Assembly: GCA_028687815.1 (NCBI GenBank)
Contig: JAQTZK010000001.1
Span: forward strand, 1-54,564
Direction of reading: 5' to 3'
DNA length: 54,564 nt
Source of the DNA: Candidatus Altimarinota bacterium
GTDB taxonomy: Bacteria; Patescibacteriota; Gracilibacteria; BD1-5; UBA2023
Of this stretch, positions 21,301-32,747 are shown piece by piece; the first letter of the stretch is position 1, and the number at the start of each line of letters is the position of its first letter. Position numbers and translations under genes: made by a program. Under the pieces are notes generated by a model. It worked only from the letters and a program-made list of their open reading frames with translations, had not been told where the DNA came from and made no database searches.

Positions 21301-22791
21301 TTAAATCTTTTTCTTTTTTCGAACTCATCGACTAAATCTTTTTCTTCGATCAGCATCCATTCGGGCAGAATCTCCATGAAATTTCTTTGCCACTTCCTCT
21401 GCTTTTTCTTCATCAGTCTTAAGTCCTCCTCACTTTTTATAGATACTTTCTCGACCTTTAAGCTCTATGATGATTGGGGTTCCAGCAAATCCAAAGTGTT
21501 CTCGGATTTGGTTCTCAATATATCGTGGGTAGGAGAAATGGAAATGCTTTTCGTTATTCACTGAAACTAAGAATTTTGGAGGATTCACATCTACCTGAGA
21601 TCCGTAGAATATTTTTGGTTTATGTGATTTTTTGTTCCCGCTTGGTGCATGCTTGTAGGTAATTTGTTCCAAGAAACTATTAAATACACCCGTCTTCACA
21701 CGTTTCTGTCGTTCTGCTTGAATCTGAAGCGCGGTAGTCAAGATTTCATCCACTCGCTTTCCATTGGTAGCTGTAGTAAAAATCGGGGTTACATAATCAA
21801 TAAATTCAAATTTTCGATCGAGATACTTGTTATATCAACTCTGTACTTCTGTTTGGTCTACATCTTTTCGAGCAAGAACGATATCCCACTTATTAAAAAC
21901 GAGTATAAGACCCTTGGCGAGTTCAAGTGCTTTACCGACGATAGCTTGATCCTGACCGGTAATTCCTTCGTTTGCATCCATAACAATTACCGCAATATCC
22001 GCACGAGCGATAGCTCGTTCACTTCGCATAACACTCCAGTCTTCTAGATTTCGGACTCCGATTTTTCCAGACCTACGGATACCTGCTGTATCAATAAGTA
22101 CAATCTTTTGACCTTCATATTCGACTACCGTATCAATAGAATCACGAGTGGTACCTGCTAAGTCCATGACCATAGAACGGTTTTCTCCCGTAATCGCATT
22201 CACAAGGGATGATTTTCCGACATTTGGTCGTCCGATAATGGCAATCTTGAGTACATCATCGGCATACTGAGGCTCATTGTAGTTGTATCCAGTAGCCTTG
22301 AGTTCAGAACTAATCAAAGCTCGAACTTCTTCAATACCACGAGTATGAAGGGAACTCGTGGCTACCAGCAAAGGAAATCCCATTTGTAAAAGTCATTGAG
22401 CATCCCGCATTCGTTCAGGATTATCCGCTTTGTTCGCTATGACTATGACTTTCTTTCCTGATTTTCGAAGGAGTTTTGCGATCTCTGCGTCATGATCCGT
22501 GATACGATCATATTCAAGTACGAATAAGATAATATCAGAGCGATCTACTGATTCTTGTACACGCTTTCGAACGTCCGCGAGGATTTCGTCGTTCTTTCCG
22601 AACGCCAAACCTCCAGAATCCGCGATAATATAGGCGATTTCTTCGTCATGGTCGTGCATTTGGAACTCCAAAATATCACGAGTCGTATTCTCGATATCTG
22701 AAACTATGGCAATCTTGTGCCGAGTCAGTGAATTGAAAATACTGGATTTTCCGACATTTGGTCGGCCTACTATGGTTATTCTTGCTATCAT
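21301..22791 (-). CDS. der: Ribosome-associated GTPase Der (EngA)
   Basis: 496 residues. Double-domain GTPase needed for 50S subunit assembly. Seen: two G1 motifs GRPNVGKS, G3 DSGGLA and DTAGIR, G4 NKAD and NKWD, and a C-terminal KH-like domain with a basic tail rich in Lys/Arg. TGA codons split the gene into three apparent pieces, all in one frame. Directly downstream of tRNA-Arg(CCU). Confidence 0.95.
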
Positions 22792-22802
22792 AAAATTGGT
22801 AA

Positions 22803-22877
22803 TGGTGCCCTCAACACGAATCGAACGTGCGTCTAAGCCTTAGGAGTGCCTTGTTCTATCCACTGAACTATGAGGGC
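22803..22877 (-). tRNA. tRNA-Arg (anticodon CCU)
   Basis: 75 nt with encoded CCA. Acceptor GCCCTCA/TGAGGGC, D stem GTTC/GAAC, anticodon loop CTCCTAA gives CCU, T loop TTCGATT. The anticodon stem has an A-G opposition next to the loop. It lies 11 bp upstream of der, probably the same transcript. Confidence 0.85.
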
Positions 22878-23018
22878 GGGATACTCATGAGTTACTTTGA
22901 AAAAGTCCAGGATAAAGACAAATCAAAAAAACAACAGGTTTATCATAGAGAAAAACGTTGATTTTTCAAATTGGTTTCAGGAAATATACTCTCAAATCAA
23001 AAAGAATAGGAAAAAATC

Positions 23019-23052
23019 AAAAAAACTCTCGAAGTAGATCGAGAGTTTTTTT
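23019..23052 (-). terminator. Rho-independent terminator after the first DUF4214 paralogue
   Basis: Perfect hairpin AAAAAACTCTCGA / TCGAGAGTTTTTT with a 6-base loop, located 34 bp past the stop of the gene at 23086-24903. Confidence 0.8.
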
Positions 23053-23085
23053 GGATAAAATATAGACAGGTATATTGAGTTTTGA

Positions 23086-24903
23086 CTATTGAACGTTAAA
23101 TGGAGTTGCCATCGGAGTACCCGTTAGACCATTTCTGGTATACCCCGTATATTGACCAGATGGGTATCCCATTTCGATCAACATACCACCTCGTAATTCA
23201 ATACGTCCGTTATTAATCTGCCATCCATCTGCCACCCCATTGTAAGGTTTAGTAAGTTGTCTCCAAGCACCGCCATTGAGACAAGTATTTCCACCTGGAA
23301 TATCCAAACAACCGTACGTATTGTTTACATCTCCACCAGAAATATATCCGTAAAGTGTTCCTCCTTTTGCTATCGTACTCTTTGGAGTAGAAAGACTACT
23401 ATCTGTATATACCGTAACTGGATTTGATATCGTTGCAGTAGTTCCATTAGAAAGTTTCACTGTAACAGAATTACTATTCTGGTAAGTCGTTCCAAAATCA
23501 CAGTAGTTATTTCCTCCAGTTACCCGAGAAGTACAATTAGTTCCACCCTTAATGGCATATCCTGCTTTTTCAAACTGAAATATAAAACCACAAAGTCGGT
23601 TAGTAGGGAGGTAAAATTCAGAAGTCTTACCCGCAGCATCCGTCATGTAAGTTCCAAGAGTACTCGTAGATGAACAATAGCTATGAATCACCGAAACATT
23701 TACTCCGCTTAGTGGTAAATTCGTAGCTTCATCGACGACATTGATCGTCACTCCGCTTCCTGGTGCCATAGCCTTACAGGCATTTCCATCTCGAGCATAT
23801 CCATCTTTACACGACCAAGTACAACCACTTTGTTGAGTATCACCTGAATACATCCATGAAGTACCAATAGTAGCAGGACCAGCTACAACACCACTGGTAT
23901 TGTATCCAACAGACAACAGTCCAGGGCCAGCTGTAGGAGCTGTACCAGTACATTCTGTAACTACAGGTGTAGAAGTTACTGCCTTACAACCATTGTTTCC
24001 ATCTTGAGCATATCCACTGGAACATGACCAAGTACAACTGGTAAGTGTGCTTGAATATTTCCAAACGGCATTTGGCACTGAAGGTCCAACAACTGCCTCA
24101 TTTGGATTGTAAGGTTTACTTACAATTCCGACTGTAGTAGGAAGACTTCCACTACATACAGTTGTAGTAACGGTAGTAGTACAAGATTTACCATTTGATT
24201 GTAGCCATGCCTGAGCTTTTGGACCATCAGTTCATAGACTGGCACAAGCAAGGGTAAGATTTAGATTTGTTCGAGCAACAGTTCCATTGGTAATCTGAGA
24301 TTTCCAATAGGTTAAGCCTGCGGCATCAGAAGTTCGTTGTAGTACAGATTGGTAAGCTGCATTAATAAAGTTAGTAAGATCATCTGGAGCTACTACTGTT
24401 CCGGTACCTGTTGAACTACCGCCAGTACTAATTCCGTCAATAACACCAACCATTTCTGTAACAAAGTCAGCTCCAGAAGTGATATTTGTTTTCGCATCAT
24501 TGAGTTCAAAAGCAATATATCAAACGATATTTTGTACATTTTGATCAGCAACATAGGCAGGTTTTGCTGCGAGTGTCTTAATTCCCGTATCAACATTAGT
24601 AAGGAATGTTCTGAATTGATCCACATTTAATGCAGCGCCTCGAGAAAGAATTCACCGAATTACTCCATCGAGTCGAGTAGCATTAGTTGCGCCAACAGTC
24701 GCACGATAGGTATTGCTTGGAGTGGGTTGCCACTGAGTGGCAGCATTTGCTGGAGTAGTATTAGCTCCTGAAAATTGTGAAAGGAGCTTGGTTACATTAT
24801 TTCCACCTCCAACAAAAGTAATTCCAGCGCCAATCATAAGAAAAGCAGCTACTGCGATAAAAATTAACGAATTTCGTCGTTTTGGGGTATTTTCCTTATT
24901 CAT
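23086..24903 (-). CDS. Secreted/anchored surface protein with DUF4214-like domain (paralogue 1)
   Basis: 605 residues. Short basic N-terminus (MNKENTPKRRNS) then one membrane segment (LIFIAVAAFLMIGAGITFVGG) as an uncleaved anchor or signal. Residues ~35-150 are shared with the next gene. A DUF4214-like helix pair follows (DDLTNFINAAYQSVLQRTSDAAGL). Then come two Cys-rich repeats (CTWSCSSGYAQDGN and CTWSCKDGYARDGN) and a carboxypeptidase-regulatory-like beta domain (VNVVDEATNLPLSGVNVSV). Several TGA=Gly codons. Looks like an extracellular adhesin-type protein; the Cys repeats resemble EGF-like or Cys-knot modules. Confidence 0.85.
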
Positions 24904-24959
24904 AAGGGGAAAATTAGAAGGTAAGGGGCGATATATGGGGATGCATGTATCTGAAACAG

Positions 24960-24988
24960 ATTGTAGTATATATAAATTTGGATAGCAA
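24960..24988 (-). promoter_or_regulatory. Promoter of paralogue 1
   Basis: On the minus strand TTGCTA (-35) and TACAAT (-10) with a 17-bp spacer. The same ~30-bp block precedes paralogue 2 with TATAAT, so the promoter was duplicated with the gene. Confidence 0.65.
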
Positions 24989-25081
24989 ATCGAAATTTAT
25001 TTTTATAAGCCCCTATCAATCAGATGATTTCTTGAAATAAAAATTAGTAAGCGACTAATTGAGTGAATAGCTATCAAAAGC

Positions 25082-26986
25082 TTATTTTGGTATTCCATTT
25101 TCATCACAACCATTTTTACCAAAAGCCCCATTTCCACAAGTCATCGAAGTTGTTGATGAAGAATATGATCATACACAAGGAGATGCTACACAAAGGCTCT
25201 GAGTTGGCCCAGAACGAGGTCTTGCTTTAATAATATTACAATAACCTGAGGATACCATGGTGCTAACATTTTGTTCACTATCAAAACTCCCATAATAATA
25301 TCCATTTTGCCACTGAAAACTTCCAAAATATGCTGTAGTTTTTACGGGCATAGTATCCGTCCACACCATATTTTTACACCACCCTTTGTCATCAACATTT
25401 GTCCATAAATTATCTCCACATATATATTCTTCCACTACCTTATCCCTACCCATATTACAGTTCAATGGGGCAACTGGTGGCATATATTTCGTATAAATAT
25501 TATCTGTTTTTCCTTTACTCGTACAAAGCAAGATGGATTGTTGTCGAGCTACACTTGCATCATCTAGAAGTATGCTCGAACTACCATTTCTATAGTGAAG
25601 TGACCCATTATCTGAACCGACAGGATTGTTATTTACCCAAGCTTGATTTAATGGAAAATCCTTGAGTGGAAACCAGCTTTCATAGGCTACTAGATCATTT
25701 CTAGAACTTGCTGCTTCATTTCAGAGTAATAAAGTGGCTGTATGTACTTCAATTCACCTTGCTGAAGCAGGAGGTACTGATAAAAGCGAGCTACTAAATA
25801 GTCTTGATAAATTGTTGTAATTAATCAACTCCCAGTCTGTAAATCATCCCACTTTAGTCTTATTTAATTCATTACACAAATTCATTCCAGCCTCCTTACC
25901 TCATCGCTCCGAAAGCTTAAGAACATAAAGTGGGGCTATTTCTGAAAGATATTGAGTATATGGTGTAGGATTTGGATTTGGATAAATATATGTGCCAGTT
26001 CCCATATAATAAATATCTGGGTAAGAACTTATTTTACTTCCAGGAGTGGATAATACGGATATATTAGAATTTGCTCTCAAGACATTAATAGCATCAGCAA
26101 TAGTAGGAGGAGGATTTGTACTTCTTGATCATAGTGGCTGATTGGCTACTGCAACACCACAATCTGATGCTATATCACTATAGTAATCATGAGTTCTTTC
26201 ATTATCAGCACGAACCTTGTTCAAAAGGGCTCGGATTTGTGTTGGTGTATAACTTATAGTACTAGTCTGAGAATAATCTCGAATTCCTTCGTTTACCCCA
26301 AGTGCAATTTTATTATCATCTACTCCAAACTTATCAGTCCAGAAGTTCAGAGTCATTGCTATTTTATCATTGATTGGTGTATCATCGACAGCTTGAAGTT
26401 TTGTAGTATTTTGAAGCATACAAGATACTACATCTTTTACATTCTCTTTTGTATAAGAAGTTGATCCTGTCATACTCAAGCCAATATCCAAATGCTGATA
26501 CGCTGATGATTGAGATATCCCTGTTGATGACACTTCACTCACAATTGGAGTAACCAAAGTAGTAGTATTTGTTTTTGCATCTGCAAGCTCAAAAGTCAGG
26601 TATCCTACGATATTCTGCACATTCTGATTACTTATATATTCTGGCTGTGATGCAAGAGTTTTAATACCAAAATCAACATTGGTAAGAAATACCTTGAATT
26701 GCTCTACATTAAGCACCATTCCTCGAGTAAGAATTCAACGCACTACTTCATCTAATCGAGTAGCATTCGCTACACCTACTGCGGTACGGTAGGAATTATT
26801 CAAGGTTGGTTGCCATTGACTTACCGCAGTTATATGTGAAGTATTGGCTCCTGAAAATTGTGAGAAGAGTTTGGTTACATTATTTCCACCTCCAACAAAA
26901 GTAATTCCAGCGCCAATCATAAGAAAAGCAGCTATGGCGATAAAAATTAACGAATTTCGTCGTTTTGAGGTATTTTCCTGATTCAT
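25082..26986 (-). CDS. Secreted/anchored surface protein (paralogue 2)
   Basis: 634 residues. The N-terminal ~130 residues are nearly the same as paralogue 1 (RRNSLIFIAIAAFLMIGAGI membrane segment, SQFSGANT, YRTAVGVANATRLDEVVRGIL, FLTNVDFGIKTLAS). The rest is different: a long mixed region and a C-terminal Cys-bearing segment (CNMGRDKVVEEYICGDNLW, CGNGAFGKNGCDENG). Many TGA=Gly codons. A shared module with a divergent outer part suggests two surface proteins using one anchor/assembly module with different binding regions. Confidence 0.85.
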
Positions 26987-27043
26987 AAAGGGGAAAATTA
27001 GAGAGCAAGGAGGCTACACGAGGAGGTCTTTATCTAGTGGTAG

Positions 27044-27072
27044 ATTATAGTATATATAAATTTGGATAGCAA
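27044..27072 (-). promoter_or_regulatory. Promoter of paralogue 2
   Basis: Minus strand TTGCTA and TATAAT with a 17-bp spacer, in the same duplicated block as before paralogue 1. Confidence 0.68.
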
Positions 27073-27178
27073 ATCGAATTTTTTAAAGATATACCGATTT
27101 ATCGGTAAGCAATGAGCAAGTTTGCATATTTTTTGATATTACTATAGCATAGCAAGAAGAAACACTACCCATAAAACT

Positions 27179-28165
27179 ATGTCACTCGCTCTGGCGCTTC
27201 TTTCAGTTATCACCTTTCTCTGAGTTTTGGTGGTTTTTCGATATTCTTACATGAAAATACCTCACGTGCTCCGATTGTTTCTTGGTGGGATGTTACTTTT
27301 TGGAATCCTCAATGCGTTTCTTTATTCCATTGGAAAAACTCTTTCGGCCGACTTATTCTTTTTTGAAATACGAATTAGTGGAAAAAACGGACTCGCAGAC
27401 TTTGAACAACAATATAAGAATTTTATTGATACTATTGGCAATGTAAGTCCCATAGTCTACGGAATTTGATTCCTCATTGCTCCCGCCTGTATAGAAGAAA
27501 TTGGCAAGCTATTTATACTCATTCAGGGGGAGCGAAAGCGTCCACGACTCAGAAATACCGCAGATGCGGTATATTCCATGGTATTTATTGCTATGGGATT
27601 TGCCTTTCTGGAAACTATCACGTATCTCATTTCATCGTATCGTCTTGGGGCAGAATGGGGAGATCTTTCTCGTCTCGCGCTCTTTCGCGCTATTTTATCA
27701 ACCGCATCCCATGTAGTATTCTCTGGTATAGTAGGTTTTTTCTACGGACGAGTCCAATTTGCTGGCTTTAGTATTATAGATCATGGGGGCATTACTCGTT
27801 TTAATAAGATACTTAAATGGATCAAAAAAATTCGCTTTATTCCGATTTCCTCAATTAAAACACTCTATCAAGCACAACTACTTTTGGTAGGTTTCAGCAT
27901 TGCCATACCTCTACATATTGCTTATAATTATTCGCTCCACCTAGGAAATATTCCTCTCGCCTATTTTCTAATTGTAGGGAGTGGTGGTCTATTCTACTGG
28001 TACACACTAGGCCTCGAAGCAAAAGAGTGTAATTATTTGGAAGTAGATAAACGTATAGCCTATCTTGCTTCACTTCGTCAGCGAGTACGAACGAATCAAG
28101 TACATACCGATACACAAAAAAGACTAGATGAATTAAAAACATCTAGTCTCATTCCGCCTCAGTAA
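27179..28165 (+). CDS. PrsW-like intramembrane metalloprotease
   Basis: 328 residues, seven or eight membrane segments. Motifs of the PrsW group are visible: CIEEIGKLFIL (EExxK), MGFAFLETITYL (second Glu), STASHVVFSGIVGFFYG (His), and IAIPLHIAYN (second His). PrsW-type proteins cleave membrane anti-sigma factors or other membrane substrates. Two TGA codons as Gly, one within the first membrane segment. Divergent from paralogue 2. Confidence 0.83.
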
Positions 28166-28172
28166 TAGTTAT

Positions 28173-28589
28173 TTATACAAAACTATTTCGAGCATGGGCT
28201 GTTGTAATATAAGGATTAGTATACGGGTCCTTCACTGCACTATAAGTAGCTCGTGTTAATTCTACCTCTTCGTGCTTGTTGAGTCGTGATGGAATATATC
28301 CACCATTTCTATACGTTCGAATAGAATCAATAGAAATGAAATTCACTACCCTGAATACCTGATCATCCGTAAGGTGACTCAGTACTGACATATGATATGT
28401 ACCTCGAACCAAATACGTACCTCCATGGTAGCTAAATTTTAAACCAAAACGAGAAGCTTCAAAATTGCTACTTTCTGGATGGAAAACTGCTTTTCCTGAT
28501 GTTCGAACTGCATCTACTCGAGTAGGTCTTTCTACGACTTGTGGTCGGTCAAAATCAATAACCATCTGATTGGGGCGTGATTGGAACAT
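28173..28589 (-). CDS. Hypothetical protein (138 aa)
   Basis: 138 residues starting MFQSRPNQMVIDFDRP. Basic, soluble, with beta-rich middle (FGLKFSYHGGTYLVRGTYHMS). No TGA in frame, no known motif. Ends tail-to-tail with the PrsW-like gene, 7 bp apart. Confidence 0.65.
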   Translation of the reverse strand: MFQSRPNQMVIDFDRPQVVERPTRVDAVRTSGKAVFHPESSNFEASRFGLKFSYHGGTYLVRGTYHMSVLSHLTDDQVFRVVNFISIDSIRTYRNGGYIPSRLNKHEEVELTRATYSAVKDPYTNPYITTAHARNSFV

Positions 28590-28902
28590 AGATAGTATGT
28601 TAGAATGGTATTAGTATCTCATATAATTTTTTTATAGTCAAGAACGAATTTTTATATCATTAATTTAAAAAAACGAATTATGAATTTATTAGATATATCA
28701 TAACCCCCTTCGGTACTTCATTTATATGACGGTAATCCTCATTCGAAAAGATCTATTCTGTATTATTATAACCATAGTAAATTAAGAGATTCTTTGAGAT
28801 CAAAAAATAAAATACATTTTTTCAACTCAAATCAGACAATAAAACTTTTTTTGACAGTCATGTTAAGATATGAGAGTATAGGGGCACTTATCCCAATTCG
28901 AC
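28590..28902. other. Intergenic region upstream of the 28903 gene
   Basis: 313 AT-rich bases between divergent genes. A perfect TTGACA at 28851-28856 lies 46 bp before the ATG at 28903; the best -10 candidate is AGTATA at 28875-28880 (18-bp spacer), which is weak. No ORF or RNA that I can support. Confidence 0.5.
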
Positions 28903-29196
28903 ATGGACAAAGATTCCCTCATACTACAGATTCTCGATATTTTCATTAAGCTCAACCATATTGCGGGTTTTACTACCGTACAACGAAGTGATCTAACGGA
29001 AATGGAAAATGGGCTCATGCTGCTCGAAGCAAATGAACTTCAAGCTCTATTTTCTAGCGTTACACAAAATGCTATCACCGCACTTCAACAAGTTGATGCA
29101 GATATTCAAGCCATTGCCAAGGAAGGTATTCGACGACTAGAATCTATGGATAGAGATGCTGACTTGGTAGAATCAGCAAATATGCTTCAATTTTAA
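28903..29196 (+). CDS. Small hypothetical protein (97 aa)
   Basis: 97 residues, MDKDSLILQILDIF onward, acidic and helical, no Cys, no membrane segment, no TGA in frame. First gene of a plus-strand run of three small unknown genes followed by a phosphohexomutase. Not recognised. Confidence 0.7.
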   Translation: MDKDSLILQILDIFIKLNHIAGFTTVQRSDLTEMENGLMLLEANELQALFSSVTQNAITALQQVDADIQAIAKEGIRRLESMDRDADLVESANMLQF

Positions 29197-29217
29197 TTAT
29201 TTTTTTACTTTTCATAT

Positions 29218-29718
29218 ATGAGTGGCCTAGAAAATGCAGTTACCCAATGTCGTGGCGTAGAAGCCCAAGGAGCTGGAGGTGAAAAATATGATCTTGGAGA
29301 GGAAAATCGAAAACTCAAGAGTCAGTTAGATGCTGCAGCAAATAAACTCACCGAACAGAGTTCTGGTGTTTTAAGCTACTTCAAAAAAGGTCCATCGAGT
29401 GGTGATACTCTAAAAATGGCAGCAGAAAATTCGGTGAGTAGACAAATTGATGGTATATCTGAAAAATGAAAATTTGATGCATGTGCTAATGCTGGAAATG
29501 AGATTCGAAGCGCTATTAATGCGGCAAAGAACGGAAAGTCAGCTGATGCCTATATTGCTTCTGTATCTCGTCAAGCTCCTCAGGTAGCTGGAGTGAGACA
29601 ATGATGAACTCCTCAGGTAGCCATGAACGATAGTTTTCAAAATGGAATAAATGCTTTGAAGCCAGGAGCTCAACAATCTCGATTAGACGCTGCTATGCGT
29701 GCTGCCGGAGCCAACTAA
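29218..29718 (+). CDS. Hypothetical helical protein (166 aa)
   Basis: 166 residues, Ala/Gln/Ser-rich, with a heptad-like helix at residues ~25-45 (ENRKLKSQLDAAANKLTEQ). Three TGA codons, two of them consecutive (a Gly-Gly pair) near residue 130. Ends TAA 29716-29718, 8 bp before the next gene. Not recognised. Confidence 0.7.
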
Positions 29719-29726
29719 TACCTATC

Positions 29727-30263
29727 ATGCCAGCAGAAAAAACCGCCTTTGAGCAAGAACTTACCGCCCTGTTTATTGAAGCAGAGAAAACTCCAAAATG
29801 AGGACTGCAATCTGCTATACAGTATGTGGCCAAAGAAAAATTAGCACAAATGCGATCTATTGGTGAAATTTTTACTCTGAAATCTCAGATTTCTGAAATC
29901 ATGGAAATATCCAAAGAAGCCGAACGAGCTATTATGCTAGAACTCGGTACGGGAGATGAGGTAGGACGCTATGATTTTATCTTTGATTTTACAAAAAAAG
30001 ATCATAAAACAGCGTTTTTGAGTTTGTACGAACCCGTAGTACAGCTCTTGAAGTTACGATATCTTCATAGTGCCGAAACGGGAGATACACTCACCAAACT
30101 TCTTGAAAAAGGATTTTCTGGCGATCTACCCATTCAGATAAAAATTGAAGTCGATGTTCAAAATGCTAAGCGGAAGCGAATTCAGAATATTCGTATTTTT
30201 CAAATTCCACCACCAACCGAAGAAAAAAAATCCAATACCAATACTCGTTCCAATCTCGCATAA
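29727..30263 (+). CDS. Hypothetical protein (178 aa)
   Basis: 178 residues, MPAEKTAFEQELTALFIEAE onward. One TGA=Gly. Charged, soluble, helical first half, then strands and a Thr/Asn/Ser tail. Same strand and tight spacing with the previous gene, suggesting joint transcription and perhaps a complex. Not recognised. Confidence 0.7.
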
Positions 30264-30338
30264 GATAAGAGACGAAAAAACCAACTTGCAATGCGGTTCA
30301 ATTTATCGAATATATGGACAAATCCATATATTTTTTTT

Positions 30339-31694
30339 ATGAAAATTTTTCCACTCCTAGCTCGAAGTTACGACATGCGCGCTATATATGGTGCCGATTT
30401 TGGAGATGACGATATCCGTTTGGTGGGACAAGCGCTCGGGAGTTGGGCTCCTGAAGGGACTATTTACCTTGGGTGAGATGCGAGGCTTTCTACCCCGAAT
30501 CTCAAGCAAGCCATGATTGATGGGCTACTTCAGGCGGGACGGACGGTTGTGGATATTGGACTCGTATCGAGTGATATGCTGCAATATACCACTATTTGTT
30601 CTGCGGATGCGGCGCTCGGTATCATGATTACCGCCAGTCATAATCCCAAGGAATACAATGGTTTTAAGATGTGCTTCAAGAATGCGGCACCTATCAATCT
30701 CAAGCTCATTGCCCCAGAACTTATTCATCTGATAGAAACTAAGCAACTCCTCGAACTACGAGACCAAGGAAGTCTTTCGCATCGAAACCTCCTTCCTGCA
30801 TGGATAGATTTTCTTGCGAGTCACGCCCAAGCAGATTTGAGTGGATTCAAAGTAGTGGCCGATGCAGGAAATGGTACTGCGGGAGTGTTCATGCAGGCCT
30901 TGGCAGAACGACTTGGTTTTACCCTGATACCCCTCTATTTTGAGCCGGATGGAAATTTTCCCAATCATCATCCCTCCCCTATTGAGAGCAAGAATGTGCA
31001 AGATCTCTTGAAAAAAGTTCAAGAAACTGGAGCGGATATTGGAGTCGCTTTCGATGGAGATGCAGATCGCGCCGTACTCTGTGACGAAACCGGGGAAATT
31101 ATCAATGCCTCGATTACCCTATCCGCTATCAGCGAACTCTTTCGTGCAGCGAATCCATGAAAAAAAATCCTCTATAATGCCACTTGTAGTCACATTGTCC
31201 GAGATACCGTTCTCGCTCAAGGTGGAATTCCTCTACAAGAAAAAGTAGGACATGTCTACCTCAAGGAACGCATGCAACAAGACCCGGATATTATTTTTGG
31301 TGGAGAACATTCAAGTCATTACTATTTTCGGGATATGGGAAATGCTGACTCTGGCGTTCTCGCATTTTTACTCATTCTTGAATACCTCGAACAGTATGAA
31401 ATGAGCGCTTCCGAAATGCGAATAAAATTTGGGAAATACCAGAGCATTGAGGAGACCAACTTTCGAGTTACCAGCGTGCCAGAAGTCCTCAAGCATCTCT
31501 CTGAAACCTTTACCGATGTAGGACAAGAATTTTTTGATGGTCTCACGCTTGATTTTGGCGAGGGAAGCTGGTGTAATATTCGTGGAAGTTCCAATGAACC
31601 ACTCATTCGATTGAACGCGGAAGCACTCACACAAGAGGGACTCAATATCCTGGTACAAAAAGTAATTTCGGAAATCGAGAAGTTCCGAGTATAA
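30339..31694 (+). CDS. Phosphomannomutase/phosphoglucomutase
   Basis: 451 residues, the usual length for alpha-D-phosphohexomutases; interconverts hexose 6- and 1-phosphates for sugar-nucleotide synthesis, feeding GalU. Seen: N-terminal FDxRxxYG-like SYDMRAIYG, catalytic phosphoserine loop ITASHNPKEYNG, metal loop AFDGDADRA, sugar-specificity GGEHSSHYYF and phosphate-binding RGSSNEPLIR. The GEHSSH form is the one common in phosphomannomutase/phosphoglucomutase enzymes. Two TGA=Gly codons. Confidence 0.94.
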
Positions 31695-31719
31695 CTCTAC
31701 TATTCATTACTTGCATTAT

Positions 31720-32496
31720 ATGTCTCAAGACTTAGAAGCACTTATCCGAGAAAATACCGAACTTCGTCGAAAGCTCGAAGTAAGTCGTGCTTGGATGGAA
31801 CGTGAAGTACGTGAGAGTGCTCATCGCATTTCTCAAAAACGTGTCGGGAAAATGAGCATCCATGATCGAGATGACTTTCTCGGGCAAAACCAAGAAGAAA
31901 TCATTACCAATCGCATTCGAGGATACTTTGGAGAACTCCTCCTTCTCAATGCACCAAAAAATACCGTGGAGCATCTGGTGGATTCCGAAATCAGCTATTT
32001 TTCTCTAGGAAAAAATGTTAATGGAGATGGAATTGGAGTTATTAGCTCTTATACCAAAATTATTGATAGCCTCATTGAGACGATTATTACCAACCAGTTT
32101 CGAAAATTTGTCAGCAAACAGGGAGCGATCATTCTCAGATCCAATGATCCACTCGAAAAAGCTTTGTATCTGGTAATTAGCAAAAAATATATCCTCTCTA
32201 CGGGTCGACTCTATGGTCTCCTCAAAAATATCCGAAGTGGTGGAACCCTCCTTGAATTTGGTGGACTTTTTGCCAAATATTTGGAGAAATATCAAAGCCT
32301 TGGAGATTTTCTCCTCAGTGATGCCTTTTTCCATCTCTATGCCAAACTCATTGAAGATGAAGTCTTTGGTGGAAAACGACACAGTGGTAAAATCAGTCGA
32401 GAAGAAACCCTCAAAGTTCGTGAACTTTTGGTTGGAAATTTTACCGACAAAAATGCCATTCTCTATCAGTTTCTCGCTCAAAACTGCGCCATCTAA
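31720..32496 (+). CDS. Hypothetical protein (258 aa)
   Basis: 258 residues, MSQDLEALIRENTELRRKLE, opening with a coiled-coil-like helix and continuing as a mainly helical soluble protein. No TGA in frame, no recognised motif. 25 bp after the phosphohexomutase stop, so it probably shares its transcript. A TTG start at 31711 is possible; ATG 31720 is preferred. Confidence 0.72.
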   Translation: MSQDLEALIRENTELRRKLEVSRAWMEREVRESAHRISQKRVGKMSIHDRDDFLGQNQEEIITNRIRGYFGELLLLNAPKNTVEHLVDSEISYFSLGKNVNGDGIGVISSYTKIIDSLIETIITNQFRKFVSKQGAIILRSNDPLEKALYLVISKKYILSTGRLYGLLKNIRSGGTLLEFGGLFAKYLEKYQSLGDFLLSDAFFHLYAKLIEDEVFGGKRHSGKISREETLKVRELLVGNFTDKNAILYQFLAQNCAI

Positions 32497-32642
32497 AAAA
32501 GTTCTTGAAGCTCTGCGAGTTCTTGTTCGGTAAAATATCCGAGCATATTCACAAATTGATCCTGTTGCTTGCTTGGCATATCAGATCCACGGATGCGATT
32601 TTCGAGAGGGACCTCAACAAGAACCCCGGGTACAGAGAACAT
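32493..32642 (-). CDS. Small convergent ORF (49 aa)
   Basis: 49 residues, MFSVPGVLVEVPLENRIRGS to LAELQELF. Its TAG stop overlaps the stop of the plus-strand gene by two bases. The sequence looks protein-like (helical end, FTEQELAELQELF) and the competing frame here is poor, but there is no homology I recognise. It could be spurious. Confidence 0.4.
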   Translation of the reverse strand: MFSVPGVLVEVPLENRIRGSDMPSKQQDQFVNMLGYFTEQELAELQELF

Positions 32643-32747
32643 GATAAATTCTATTTTTTGGATATATTGGAATGGTGGTTTCGAGCACGGATTTTTCTAA
32701 CAAAACCCCGTTACTCATTAATGTAATTAAAACACATTCAAACATAT

